A stretch of DNA of 64,000 bases from Typha latifolia (lineage: Eukaryota; Streptophyta; Magnoliopsida; Poales; Typhaceae). The stretch covers positions 891,001-955,000 of the forward strand of contig CM034112.1 of NCBI GenBank assembly GCA_019914945.1. The letters are read 5' to 3'. Of the stretch, positions 11,713 through 25,434 are shown piece after piece. The notes under the pieces are model-generated. The model searched no databases, was not told the origin of the DNA, and was given only the letters and a program-made list of their open reading frames with translations. Numbering within the stretch: the first letter of the stretch is position 1; every line of letters starts with the position of its first letter. Made by a program: the position numbers and the translations under genes.

Positions 11713-13239
11713 CCAGTTTGGGATTTGCATAGGCAGCATGGCAATATGATCCATCTAGAGGTGTTACTTGTATTCATAGCATTCAGTGAAAGATGATTAA
11801 TGCTCTTGGATTTCTCAGGAGATGTATGGAGAAGTTTTGTTTATGATTGGGAAAGAAAAAATGAGGTCCACTTTTGGCACTCCCTTTGTATAGTTATACA
11901 GTATCATAGACAAGGTTTAAAATTTGGTTTAGTATTGGATTCAAGCTACCAAAATTTGCTTTTTTTTTTTTTTTTTTAAATTCTTCAAAACAGGATAAGA
12001 GTCTTTTTCGAAACAATCGAGATGGTTGCCTTTGTCAATATTCCAGGAAAGTGTCAGGTTTTGATAGTATTTTTAGATTTACAATGGATTATGGACTGTT
12101 TGATTTCTTACATTTAGAGTTTTTTTTTTAATATTTAGAGATACATGTGTATTAAGAGATATTTTTTTAGAAGAGCAAATCGATTATTTAGTTGATTTTA
12201 TTTTAAAATACTGCATTTGTTAAACACATGCTTGTTATTTTGTATTTTATAACAAGTTTTTTGATTACGGGCTATTTGCAAAAACAAGCTTTGAGATTTC
12301 AATAATAATAAATTGGGCTTGAATATATTTATTTTTTACAACTAATATATATTATAATAAAATATACATAATTTATATTAGAGATTGCACTGGAGTCTAT
12401 TTTTATTATTTTACAAATTAAATTTTTTTTTAATGCAAATGTTCCATTTGTTTAGTTATATAGACTTTTATGAATTATATATGTTTACAAAAATGTAACA
12501 CATCATACTCCATAGAATGATCCAAAAAATATAAGAAAAACACCATACCAACAGCCCCTAGATGTTACTTTTTGTTTATGTAATAACAGCTCTAATGCAT
12601 AAAGAACCCTGAGAAAGATACTTTCTATTTTTCAATGTAAAATGCGGGATTCCATATTGAGGATATTAAATGATAGCGTAAAACCTAAATAAACAGAAAA
12701 TGTAGGGTGCAAAATGATAAAAATTTGCAAATAGTTAAAATTACTAGACAAATCAAGTCCTAATTTAAACATACTGGGGCATTTTAGGTAATAATACTAA
12801 ACTCGAAGGGCAGGAACGGGAAATTAAACGGGTGAGATATTTTTAGGGGAACTCCACTGGTGGGACATATCGGTCATATCAAACATTTTCAGGGGTCGCA
12901 CCTCGCTTCACCCGAGATATATATATATATACGCCTTCTCAGCCTTTTACCCCATCCAGTTGCTGAGCTTTTCGGAAACCCCTCTTCTTATCTCTTCCGC
13001 TACTACCATTACTTGGAAAAGATCTCCTCGTTCTACGCAGTGCGATCGAGGTATCTCGTTTCCAAGATGTTATCGATTGTCTATTATAACAACTTTTCAT
13101 CAAATTTTGTTTCATGACATTGCTGTGACGCTTCGATCGAAGTTTTTACGCTTTTGGATCGTTTCTGTTTGTTTGTGTAATTATGGGGGAATGATTCGAT
13201 TCTTTCTACCAGAGATAGGTGACCGGGGTTTCATCCGAA
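11713..13239. other. Intergenic and 5' leader region before the aminopeptidase gene
   Basis: 11713-12840 is AT-rich (poly-T tracts at about 11960 and 12120) with no coding signal that I can support. A run of alternating AT at 12919-12931 may serve as the TATA region of the aminopeptidase gene. From about 12950 the sequence becomes mixed in composition and is probably transcribed 5' leader, with short upstream reading frames but none resembling a known protein. Confidence 0.5.
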
Positions 13240-16200
13240 ATGGCCCGTTTGATAGTTCCGTGCAAAGGTTCGAGTTTGGTAACGACAGGATTTCTGGGAA
13301 TGTTCTCATCATTTCATGTGATTATCTGAACCCATTTAGTTGGTTTTATGGAATTTCTTGTTGAATGGACATTTTTTTTTTAGTTTTGCGCTGGTTTTGC
13401 GAGGTGCTTTTTGGGATATTTATGCTACACTTGTCCTTAGGTAGCACATGTGATTGTTTGAAATCTGAGTTAATTTGAGGTCTGATGTTATCAGTATCTT
13501 CGCTGATTTGAAAGACTGCATGAATTAGATTATTTTCTTGTTGAATGTAGGCGCCTAGACTCACTTGTTATTGATATATTTGTAGTTTAAGTTGTTATAT
13601 GTAGGAAAAAAAGTTTTTTTAATGTCCTTTTTGTTGCATTTCTTTTTGTATGTCAGAAGTAGTCTCAGAATAATTTGTGTAATATATGTACTTTGAGAAG
13701 AAATACTTCCTTAGTGTTTTTAAGTTGTAACTACCATGAAACTTCTGAAATGCAGATATTTTCTATTGCGTGCTTTTGTACTATCTGCATCTTGATTGCT
13801 AGATCCTCAAATTTGTTTGATTTTCTGCCTTCCTATGACATGTCCTTTTACTACTAATCCACGGTACTTATAGTTCTCTCTGTTACTGTTTGTAGTTTCA
13901 TCATAGACGGCGAAGCTTGTCTATAGATTCGTCAATAAAGAATTACTCGACAAAGGATTACTCTAGCAATTCCTTGACCACAAGGAAGGAGGTTAAATTC
14001 TTTCTTTTTTTTTGTTGGCCATGGCATTCCTTTTCTCTTTGTATTGTAACTTGGCATATATCTTACTCAGTTTGAATGTAGGATATAAGAAGGACATCTC
14101 TGCTTCCCCCATCTTCGCATGTGAGTCTATTTGCATCTTTTTTATCACTTTCAATTGGCAATCTTCTAAAATTTCTCAACTTTTGGATCATTAATTGCAG
14201 ATAAATGATGTTTCTTTAGAGGAGACTTAGGCTATTTTGCTTCACTTAGTGGCATTACTTGCTTTAGTATTTTATTATACACCTTTCATGGGAATCATGT
14301 TACTATTAGGAAGTGTACCTCACCTTTTAACATTTATTGGCTAATCTAGCTTAACTATGGTGATTTTTCTGTTGACCTCTTGATTTCATGCTATTATTCC
14401 AGAACGTTAAGTTTGTGCGCAAGAAGTTAATTTGTTCAGTTGCAACAACACCAGTACCTGCTCAAACTGAAGAGCCTGAAATGGATACTCCCAAGGAGAT
14501 TTTCTTGAAGGACTACAAGAAGCCTGATTATTTCTTTGACACGGTATCTGAATATTCTTAGTTGCTGCCTCTCTTATCCTCTATTGATCTAAGAAGTGAA
14601 GTGATGGTTCTTTTTCTTTATTATGTTGCTGTATGACTGTTACGCATCTTCACCTGTATGCTACTTGAATCTTGAAGGATTACATGAAGCCTGATTATTT
14701 CTTTGACACAGTAGCTGGATATTCTTAGTTGATGCCTCTATTATCCTTGACTGATCTAAGAAGACAAGTGATGATCTTTTTATTTATTATGGTGCTGTAT
14801 GACTGCTATGTGGGCAGCCTATTTTCGTTCTTGGATCTTGATTATTGATGTGGGTTTGTGTTCTTTCTTTATCCCAGATGGGGTTTCTAGCTCTTTATTA
14901 TTTTTTCTGTATGTTGCTTTGATGGGTCCAAATTTTTGTGAAACATGAGAATATCAAGGCAACTATTTCACTTCAAGTTTTGCTTCGATAATACTCTTGG
15001 GGTTGCTCATCTTTCTTCTAGCTGAAACCTATATCAACAAAACTAAAAACAAGAATACTAAATCTATGTTGGAGGAGAGCTCTCCAAAAACCTGGGGAGA
15101 CTTGATTTTTCTTGTATAAAGTTATATGGACCCTTTATGCCAGGCCACCATGTTGACATTAGCCACTAAGATGACTGGCCTTCCACCTTTTCTGTCAGGA
15201 GCATTTCTGTGAATCTGTCCTGCTACCTCATGAAGAAACATGGCAGAGAATCTAGATATACAGTAATTTGATAAGATTTGCCTGCCAATTTCTTTGGATC
15301 AACAAGATTGCCTTTAGGAGGTAGGCAAAAACTAGCAAAAGCTTGTGCACCAGCATTGGGACCTCAGAATGGGACAGGGCTCTGCCATCAACTTTTTCAT
15401 GACATTTTTACTGAAATATTTTTAGGAAATGAGATCTATGCGTTTATTTGCCCTCATGCAAATTGTTGATGTTTCCACAAATACTTAAATTATTATAAGG
15501 ACATGCTAGATACATCCTTGGAGAAAACACAATAAATCAAATGGTACTTTGATGCAAATTCTGTTTTTGCCTTGCCTTCTTGGTTTGGTCTGGCTTCTGA
15601 TTTGGGTGATGTCATCCTAAACATGAATTCCATCGTACTTTAAGTTAGCATAGCACAGCTGATCAATAATTACAACTGCCTAACCACATTGATCAGCACA
15701 AGTGTATCTTGCCATTACCTTGAGTTTGGACTACATACTGGAGGTTTGGAACTATATCAAATTGTCTAATACTTTTCTTTATGTTCATCGTTGACTTACT
15801 GGTCCTTCTAATTTGTTATAACAATTCTAAGTCGGCTTAATTTTCTATTTGAATCTTAAATTTGTACAGGTGGATTTAGGATTCCAACTTGGTGAAGATA
15901 AAACCATAGTATCATCGAAAATATATGTTTTCCCCAGAGTTGAAGGTAAATATTGTTCTCTTTTCAGCGGTAGGATTTCTTTAGATCATTTGTCTTAATA
16001 TCGCCAGGACTCTTGGGTTCACTAGCAGGTTCAAGTGATACTTATTGAACTGTTTTTATGTCTCTTCATTCTTGATAATCCAATGTCAAAAATTTTATGA
16101 CAACTGAAGTCAATTCTAGAAAATGGTCTTATTATCTTTCTTCCTACCAGGTATTTCTTGTCCGCTTGTTCTTCATGGGCATGATCTTAAGCTGTTATCA

Positions 16201-19200
16201 ATTAAAGTTGATGACAAGGAGCTGAAGGTGGTGGTTTTAAAACTGTTGTGCGATTCCTTTTTAGTCTTTACAAGTAAAAGATTTGCATTTTTTCTTGTAG
16301 TGCTATAAAAATTGAAAGTAATTGTAATTAGAACCAGTAGTTGACCTGCTATTTTGACCAGAGAGATGTTTACAAAATATATTTTAGGATAATTCATGAT
16401 ATTTGTATTGTACACCTATGAGTAAATCTTTGCCTTATCATTTACTCCGGCCACACGCTGGTTGCTGCACGCAGTGAATTGATTAATTTGATAGAATTCA
16501 ACATTTTTGAACTAACATAAGGGGGCATTGTTATTTTGTATCATCATATGTACCTGGACATTATCAGCTAGGTAGTGTATTCTGCTTTCTAAATAAGGTC
16601 TCTCACTTTGTATGTGGAAGCAGTAAAATGATCATTTTTAATGTTAAGCCTATGATAATGAGTTCACCAGATTGCATAACAGACACTGCCATGTCTGGCA
16701 TGATGAGTTCACTAAATTTGTCACGAAAGATGCTTTATTCTAGCTTTACATGAAGTAAATAATCAACTTGTTATCTGAAGTGTTCTTATTGTCTCCTTTT
16801 ATTGTATGTAGAATGCAGAATATAAACAAGATTCACATCATTTGACTCTGTCATCTCCGCCCACTAGTGCATTTAAGCTGGAAATTGTCACAGAGATATA
16901 TCCCCAAAACAATACTTCATTGGAGGTACAAATTATAATGTTATATTTCTTGGACTCAAAACTCTGAACTTGAATACTGATATTCTACTTCATTCATAGG
17001 GGCTTTACAAGTCCTCTGGCAATTTCTGTACCCAATGTGAGGCTGAAGGATTTCGGAAAATTACCTTTTATCAGGTAATGCTTGCTAATTGTAAAGCTAC
17101 TATGTGAACATTAGTCATGCCATCAATATCTCTAGCTTATAGAAGGATATTGCATACCATCGAGCTCACTTTGCAGTTTGCATGTGATATTTATTTAGTT
17201 GGCTTGTTTTGGTTTACATCTGCTAGTGACTTGTGCAATAAAGCAGGAACTATACACCCAAGCGGAAGTGAATTTAATTGATTAACCATTTTCTCTGTCG
17301 GCATGAAATTATGAAGCTGATAAAATTATGGCAATTTCTTTTGACTTATCATTGCTTCGTCAGGATCGCCCTGATGTGATGGCAAGATATACTTGTCGAA
17401 TTGAAGCTGATAAAACACTCTATCCAGTATTGTTGTCGAATGGGAATCTCATAGAGCAAGGGGATCTTGAGGTAAATTCAATATGAAGTATGAAATAAAG
17501 GTAACCTTCAAGTAACACAGTTTTACCTTGCAATAAACTGCCCTATAATCTGCAGGATGGAAAACACTATGCTCTCTGGGAAGACCCCTTCAAGAAACCT
17601 AGTTACTTGTTTGCATTAGTTGCCGGTCAATTAGAAAGCAGAGATGACGAATTTGTGACTTGTTCTGGCCGGAAAGTAATATTGAGAATCTGGACCCCTG
17701 CACAGGATGTACCAAAAACTGCTCATGCTATGTACTCTCTAAAGGCAGCTATGAAGTGGGACGAAGAAGTTAGTCTCTTTATTTTTCATGTTTGTACTTC
17801 TTCTATAGTTTACTGCCATTATTAGATTCTGATGCAACTTTCTGCCTTTCTATCATGTAACAGGTATTTGGTCTCGAATATGATCTTGATTTGTTCAACA
17901 TTGTTGCTGTTCCTGATTTTAACATGTAAGATTTGCTATATTTACACTAGCATATTGTAAGCTTTATCATTCTAGGGGACAGAGATAATGTTATGTTGTG
18001 ATACTTCTACTGATCCTGAAGATTATTAAAAACGTATAACATTAACATATTGTCAGTGCCATGTTACCCTTAGTTTGTATATAAAAAGAGTGCTTTTACT
18101 GAGAGTAGCTTGCTTAAAATACTTATTAATTCATTAATATATCAATCCTTAATTTTATTTAACTTAATTTTAATGTTGGAAGGTCGGTGGTGAAAGTTCA
18201 CCAGTTTTGTATTATGCTCAACATAGGTTGAATTTACAGAGTTCCCATGTGATTAAATTGGTCTAGCTTATCACCAAGTTTCTTAGAAATAAGAGTATAA
18301 TAATAAACATTTTGTGGGTTAATTAGCATTGGTATCCTCCTATTCATGTTCCTTGGTATAAGATTCAAATAGTTAGCTGCACAATATTTTATTGTTAGGA
18401 AGACGCAGATGGTTGAAACTTGGTATTTTATTGTTTTCAGGGGGGCCATGGAGAACAAAAGCCTGAATGTAAGAATTTCTGAAACTATCAACCTACTTCC
18501 ATGTCTTACAATTTACTGAGGGCATTTAAAATACAACTCAACAGTTATTTAACTCAAAGCTTGTACTGGCATCCCCTGAAACTGCTTCAGATGGAGACTA
18601 TGCTGCAATTCTGGGAGTGATTGGCCATGAGGTAGATTTTTCTGTAGACAAGAATCTTCGACTATGCAATATATTTTACTTCCCTATATTTCTGGATTGA
18701 TGCTAATATGGTTCTTGACCTGGTTAATGTGCAGTATTTCCACAACTGGACGGGTAACAGGTATGGACAGTTAGTATTTTATGTATATAGTTATATACTA
18801 TCCTTGTGGTCTCTCTTATCAGATCTATCTTTGGCTTGTGTCTGCTTATATGTGTGATTGCTCATTTTTCCCATTCTCATCATAGTTATGGATACTGTAA
18901 ATCCAACTAAAATTCTTGTATATGTGGATAATATGTGAGCATAGACTTCCATAAGCCAATCTTGCTGTCTTTTACAGCATCCTGATTCAGGCCAACCTTC
19001 TTACTAGAGTAGGCTTTTCAATATAGTTGCCTGATTAATACCAAATGCATAACTAAAATGTTTTGAGTACCGATATTTTTGCAGAGTGACATGTCGTGAT
19101 TGGTTCCAGCTAAGTCTAAAAGAAGGATTAACTGTCTTTAGAGATCAGGTTATGCTTTCTCTAGTATCTTGTTTGCACATTATACTATTCCTCTATGATT

Positions 19201-22200
19201 TTGTAGTGCTGTAGATGCCTGGTTTACTCTTCTGAGAAAAAAGAGTTTGGCAGGAGTTTTCGTCTGACATGGGAAGCCGTACAGTTAAGAGGATCGCTGA
19301 TGTCTCAAGACTTCGAAATTACCAATTTCCACAGGTTCTATTCTCTTCTGTGTTATCCTCTATGTGCTCTGAAAATATCACAGCCTTGTGCATTGGGACT
19401 CTTTGTCCTGCCCCCAAATAGTTGGGCTAATGGTTTCTTCTTGATGGTGTTCTTTTACTTTCAGGATGCTGGTCCGATGGCACACCCTGTTCGGCCACAT
19501 TCATACATTAAGGTAATCATTTGAATATCCTTTGGAAAGATTTAGCAATTCATTGATTTCTGCTGAAATCATGGGATTTGATGTGCTTTTTTTTATCCAT
19601 TGGCAGATGGACAACTTCTATACTGGTTGGTGCCGCTCTTTGTTTAATGTCATAGAATTATATATGAAGCCTTTAATATCAGCACAAGATTTAATGACTT
19701 TTTCTTACTTTATTTTGTTTCTCTTGTCTTCAACACGAGAGTTCCTTTGATGAATCTTGTTTAATATCCTGTCTTGCTGCACTTACAGTGACGGTATGTC
19801 TTCTCTCCTCTTCCTTATCCAGCCATGTCGGTGTAGTACTTTGTTTGACATTTGTTTTTTTTATTATCTGAACTCATGATGGCTCATTTATTTCATGGCT
19901 GCGGTTGTATTCATTGCAGGTGTATGAGAAGGTTCGTCTGACTCATCTGTTACATCAGTTCCTTTCTATTTCATTGAACTAGAATTATATGTACAATAAA
20001 GTATGACAATGTCCTTTACATGTATATAGGGTGCTGAAGTTGTTAGAATGTACAAAACTTTGCTCGGGAGTTCAGGATTTCGAAAGGTACATACTTTTAT
20101 TCCTAAAGACATTCATTGTATGATTGGTCGATATTTTTAGATCTACAAATTCTACCTCCTTTGGAATATCTAGTATAGAAACTAATAGATATGTTCTTAC
20201 AAAATTTCACATTGATACCATACTAACCATGCTGTTCTAATGTAAAGTACAATTAAATGCATATCAAATCCAATGTTGATTTATTTTGCACAAAGAATTC
20301 TTTGTTATCTGATTCTTGGCCGTTGACTTTATATGATACTTCAGGGAATGGATCTTTATTTTAAAAGACATGATGGACAAGCCGTGACCTGCGAAGACTT
20401 TTTTGCTGCTATGCGTGATGCAAATGATGCGGACTTTGCGAACTTTCTATTATGGTAGTAGCGACCTTTCCTTTTTCATTTTCTTTTCCAACTTGCGACA
20501 AATTTGTTCTTATTGGGAAAGATGTACACAACAGGTATTCTCAAGCTGGGACGCCTAGCGTTAAAGTTACTTCTTCTTATGATCCTGATGCACGAACATT
20601 TTGTTTGAAGTTCAGGTATTCATTAATCTCTTGGTCACTTCTCTGCATCCACAGCCCATTCTTCTTGTCTGTTTCTGCGAATAATTTTTCCAATTCACAA
20701 GGTATTTTTTTATAGGCACAATTGTAACCATTTTTATGACTATAATGATACGGGCATCTTGAGTTTTCCTGCTTTCTGCTCGTCTTATGCTTTATCTGCT
20801 TATTTCTCAACAACTTGATTTTTGTTGATATATTTTCTAATTTCCACTTGCATGTCTCAATTCATGTGAGTTAATTTCCATTCCTCTGGCACATAGCGTC
20901 TTTCACATTGTTCTATTATTCTATATCACATGTCAGAGATATGAAAGCCACTTCAGTGGCTTAAATATTATTGGCCATCTTGTTTTAATTGCCTGACTTT
21001 ACCAGTCAAGATGTGCCTCAAACTCCTGGGCAACAAGTGAAAGAACCAATGTTCATACCAGTTGCTGTTGGGCTCCTTGACTCTACTGGAAAAGACATGC
21101 CCCTCACTTCTGTTTACAATGATGGAATGCTGCAGACAGTCAAACGTGGAAATCAACCTGTCTTCACAACAGTGCTTCAAGTTAAAAAGGTCAGGAATTT
21201 ATAATGGATTAGGGAGTTCTGCTTCTTAACTTTTTTCTACCTTAGATTGCAAAAATGCTCCTCTACATGGTGTACCTTCTGTGGACATCCTTTGAAATAT
21301 TGGCACAGTTTATAAATATCACTTTACTAAAACTATCCAAACTGCGCTCCTGGTCTGGAGCCAACATCTATGCTGTAGAGCGTGCAACATTGTGCATTTG
21401 AAAATACTCAAATAGTGATATGAAGATTCAGCTTTATTTTTTTTTTTACATTTGATCTGTTTTTCTTTGTCATGTGGTTGACCTTTCTACTGGTTGAGCA
21501 GTGTTGCACGTAGTGATCTTAATATTATTTTTTTTTTTAACATTTGATCTATTTTTCTTTGTCATTTGGTTTACCATTTTACTAGTTGAGTATTCCCCTT
21601 TTACAACTTCAGGTAACTTTTGTTAAGAAGAATTGACTCATCGGAGATTCAATTTATACTTTTTAGGAAAAACACCTATAATATTATAACTTCTATGCAT
21701 CAGCATCAAGATGAGAGTTTGCTGCTTCTTACCAACTGGACATATTATGTTGGATGCTTAGATAGTAAGGTTTAGTTTCTCTGGTGCTATATGATGTGAA
21801 CTCGTTGGTGCTGAGTGATACTTACCAACTTTTACAGTATGTGTTGATGAGGGGTAACAAGCTAAATAAGGTTTAAAGCTCAATAAGAAGATAATTTTCA
21901 ATTATTCTCGTAACGTAAAAGATACTACTGGAGCCTACCAATCCACTTGTTCTCTTCTGACTAAAATTGAGGCAGCAGCTTAAGAGATACCAATACTTTG
22001 CTCTTTAAGTTTGTGGAACTTGCCTATTTGTTATGCAGAAGGAAGAAGAGTTTGTGTTTTCTGATGTACCAGAGCGGCCAATTCCGTCAATCTTGAGGGG
22101 TTATAGTGCTCCTATTCATCTTGATTCTGATCTGACGGACAGTGATCTGTTTTTCTTACTTGCACATGATTCTGATGAGTTCAACAGGTGGGACTGATTA

Positions 22201-24631
22201 TATCTTTTCCTTAATACAATAAATTATTTTATTTTAAAATTTTAATGAAATTTCTTTGTATAAATGTTCTTTAGATGGGAGGCTGGTCAAGTATTGGCAC
22301 GGAAACTGATGCTCAGTCTCGTAGCTGACTTTCAGCAAGATAAACCATTGGTTCTGAATCCAAATTTTGTTGAGGGGCTCAGAAGCATCCTTTGCAATTC
22401 AAGCTTAGATAAAGTAATATTAATTCTTTGTTGTAAGCTTCATACCTCCAAATCAAGTTTGCTGATGTGGCTAAATTATTTGGTATCTTTAGGAATTTAT
22501 TGCAAAGGCAATTACTTTGCCTGGTGAAGGGGAGATCATGGACATGATGGTTGTTGCAGATCCTGATTCGGTGCATGCTGTTCGTACCTTCATTAAAAAG
22601 CAGCTTGCCCTCCAACTTAAAAAAGAATTCCTTGCTGCTGTAAGTCTTTTTGCTGATTTCTGCTTTCATTGTTCCTTATTTTTCCTTTCTTTTGGATTAG
22701 TGATAAGAACTTTTGGTTTGCATGTATCTGTAGTCAGTCATCTTATTAATTACGTTAGTGGTAGTTAGATGTAGTCTGCATCTGTAATTCTCTGGATCGT
22801 ACAAAAGCATGATGTTTATAGTGATACCATTTCTAAATAAGAGTTACTAACCTGACCGTTTGTGAATCACACTCCATATGCGCTAATCCCTAGTTCATTA
22901 TATGTGATCCATTGATCAGTGAATCTCATACTATGACTATTCCCAACTTCAATAAATGCCTGCCAGTTGCAACTGACTTCAGTCCTGACTTCTAAGTCTA
23001 TAATAAAATGTCTGACAAATATCTTGAACACCTTAATAGTTTATTCTTTAAGTGCTCTCTTCTCTAACGAATACATTACACTTGCGCCACTTTGTCATTA
23101 TTTTTCATAGGAGGATTTTGTGAGAACACAGGAGGATTCAATAATGAGCTTAAGTAAAATTGCAGATGATTACCTTTGATGGAAACAATACTGACCTTTT
23201 GTTCTTTCATGTGCATCGATCAGTAGTCATTCTTTGTGTTTTGAGGTTTATTGCCTAATTCATCTTTATAGGAGTGATGATTATATTTCTCTCCCCTTTC
23301 TAAATTTGACTTGAATTGTTGTTACTCGTAGGTTACAAGTAATAGAAGTTCTGAATCATATGTGTTCAACCATCCTAATATGGCTCGTCGGGCTCTGAAA
23401 AATACCTGTCTAGGTATGTTATTTCATTGTATATTCAAGGATGGGAATGGAATAGTTTAGACCTAATATATTTTATCCATTATTACATACAGTCTATCTT
23501 TCATCACTCGACGAACCAGAGCTTACTGAACTTGCTTTGCATGAGTACAAGTCTGCTACCAACATGACTGAGCAGTTTGCTGCTCTAGCAGCCTTAGCCC
23601 AAAATCCAGGTCAAGTCCGCGATGATGTTCTCTCTGATTTCTATGAGAAGTGGCAGCATGACTTCTTGGTAAGAATACTGCTTGTATATTGAATGACATT
23701 TCTCTCCGCAAAGATTTTGTCTCATTTTAAATTTCTGTCCTGTTTTTATAGGTTGTGAACAAATGGTTTGCTCTTCAAGCTATGTCAGACATTCCTGGGA
23801 ATGTCGCTAATGTCCAGAAGCTGTTGACTCACCCTGCCTTTGACTTGCGCAATCCAAACAAGGTAAGATATGCCCATTACAATAGACATTGTTGGGCCAT
23901 ATAGGCAGTTTGATTGGACCAACATTACCACTTTTGCTTGTGATTCAGGTGTACTCACTCATTGGAGGATTTTGTGGATCATCTGTCAACTTCCATGCAA
24001 AAGATGGATCGGGCTACAAGATTTTGGGTGACATTGTGATGCAACTGGACAAACTAAACCCTCAGGTTTGTTTAGGAGTACAGAACTCAGAAGTGCCAAA
24101 ATGGGTCTTAGTATATTATCCTGCTACCTTTGTTCTTGGAGAAGTCCTTTACCTTGCTATTCAATAACCTCTTACTACCTTGTGCCTCTTTCCTATTGGA
24201 ATTGATTCCAGGTGGCCTCTCGCATGGTGTCAGCCTTCTCAAGATGGCGGCGCTTTGATGAGACAAGACAAAATCTTGCTAAGGTGATTTGTTATTCTGA
24301 AGATAAATATGCTTCAGCAGCTCAGCCTCTTATGTTATGCCATTTTCTGCTAACGTCAGTGATTTCCTTGCCTGCGCCAAAAATCATTAGGAAAGTTAAT
24401 ATAGCTTCAATCTAAATATTGAGATGAAATAAAGTACGGAGACCTGGATCAATGTTCTCCCAGGAGGAAATTAATTTTGGGCATGTGCGCATGTTTTAAA
24501 GTGTTGTGATAATTAACTCTAGTTTAACTCTACATCATCTTGTTTTACAGGCGCAGCTCGAGATGATAATCTCGGCAAACGGGCTATCTGAGAATGTTTA
24601 TGAGATCGCCTCTAAAAGCTTGGCAGCATAA
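13240..24631 (+). CDS. M1-family aminopeptidase (PepN / puromycin-sensitive type), organelle-targeted
   Basis: Zinc aminopeptidase that removes N-terminal residues from peptides; orthologue of Arabidopsis At1g63770. 32 exons give an unbroken 971-aa protein: 13240-13317, 13896-13991, 14403-14543, 15870-15945, 16151-16227, 16812-16925, 17000-17074, 17364-17471, 17556-17768, 17864-17925, 18441-18468, 18545-18631, 18735-18760, 19085-19148, 19254-19334, 19465-19512, 19607-19625, 19789-19793, 19920-19931, 20030-20086, 20345-20454, 20535-20615, 21006-21189, 22039-22187, 22275-22413, 22493-22639, 23332-23413, 23493-23668, 23752-23862, 23949-24065, 24212-24283, 24551-24631. The start [13 protein letters not shown] matches the family's own N-terminus. 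The first 75 or so residues are Ser/Arg/Lys-rich and poor in acids, like a plastid or mitochondrial transit peptide, ending near the conserved LICSVAT block. Exopeptidase motif GAMEN is at 348-352. Zinc site HEYFH is at 384-388, with the third ligand Glu407 18 residues on. The protein ends SKSLAA. Exon 18 is only 5 nt and exon 19 only 12 nt. Confidence 0.95.
14504..14805 (+). repeat. Tandem duplication spanning the exon 3 / intron 3 junction of the aminopeptidase gene
   Basis: Copy 1 (14504-14640) covers the last 40 nt of exon 3 (CTTGAAGGACTACAAGAAGC onward), the donor and the start of the intron. Copy 2 (14671-14805) repeats it with scattered changes, including the [11 protein letters not shown] coding block, a preceding AG and a GTAGCT donor. 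Copy 2 could therefore act as a 33-nt in-frame cassette exon, but nothing in the sequence proves that it is used. Confidence 0.8.
21430..21600 (+). repeat. Imperfect tandem repeat in aminopeptidase intron 23
   Basis: Two neighbouring units of about 70 bp, each starting in a poly-T tract followed by ACATTTGATCTRTTTTTCTT and ending near 'CTRGTTGAG' (about 21436-21503 and 21525-21593). They look like a local duplication within the intron and have no coding content. Confidence 0.7.
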
Positions 24632-24966
24632 AAGGTCTTCGGGAAATGCAACTTGTGATGGCACTGTTACTATCTTTATACAGTTATAGCAATGTGATAT
24701 GCAAGCTTAGCATGTAAGTTAACGTACATTCCCACAGAAACTTTGCGGCAAGAACAAAGAATGATATATTGGTATGTGACTTTATCTTGTTTATAGCGGA
24801 CAATCCATAGTCCGATTATGTGTTGCACCTCTACTTAAATTGCTGTTTATTATTATTTTTTCCAAAGAAACAGTGGGAACCATAAATCATAAGTATAAAC
24901 ATTTTATCATAGCCACTCAGACACCTCAATTGAAATTGTGAGAACTAATTATAAAGTTGGATTTGT

Positions 24967-25079
24967 CCTGCGCCAATGAAATGATCAGGTGCTCTATCCA
25001 AATAAATGGTTCTCAGGTTACCATTGCAGCTCAATGTCGAGTTTTATTAGCCCTTGATAGAGGTTTTAATTGGCGCAGG
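24967..25079. mobile_element. Possible 113-bp MITE-like inverted-repeat element
   Basis: Perfect 11-bp inverted repeats, CCTGCGCCAAT at 24967-24977 and ATTGGCGCAGG at 25069-25079, bound a short non-coding core. No clear target-site duplication is visible next to them. A hairpin in the aminopeptidase 3' region is an alternative. Confidence 0.4.
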
Positions 25080-25434
25080 GTTGATTGGTCTACTTAAAAA
25101 AAGTAATAGATGGAATGGAAAAGAACAGTATTGAAATAAGTGATTATATATATTTGCTATACTAGAATATGATTTTTTCTTTTTAATTCTGTAAGTGAGG
25201 GTGAGGTTCAATTATCTAATCTATTTGTGTATAAAGAGTTGTCTATTAAAAAAAGTTCTAATTACCAGAAAGTCGATATTTTCGCTGCAGTTGAGGGCCC
25301 ATATGAATGTTATATTTTAAGTTGTCAGAGCCCATCTATTCCATACATACACGCTTTATCCATTTAGCGGATTCATTTACGTCACCAACAATCAGCGGTC
25401 AGCATTCTCATCTCTTACCGAATCCTCTGTGAAC

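Noticed and set aside
12265..12780. Apparent inverted repeats (CTATTTGCAAA words and TTGGGCTTGA/TCAAGTCC words)
   Set aside because: The order of the words on the two arms is not compatible with terminal inverted repeats, so no element was called.
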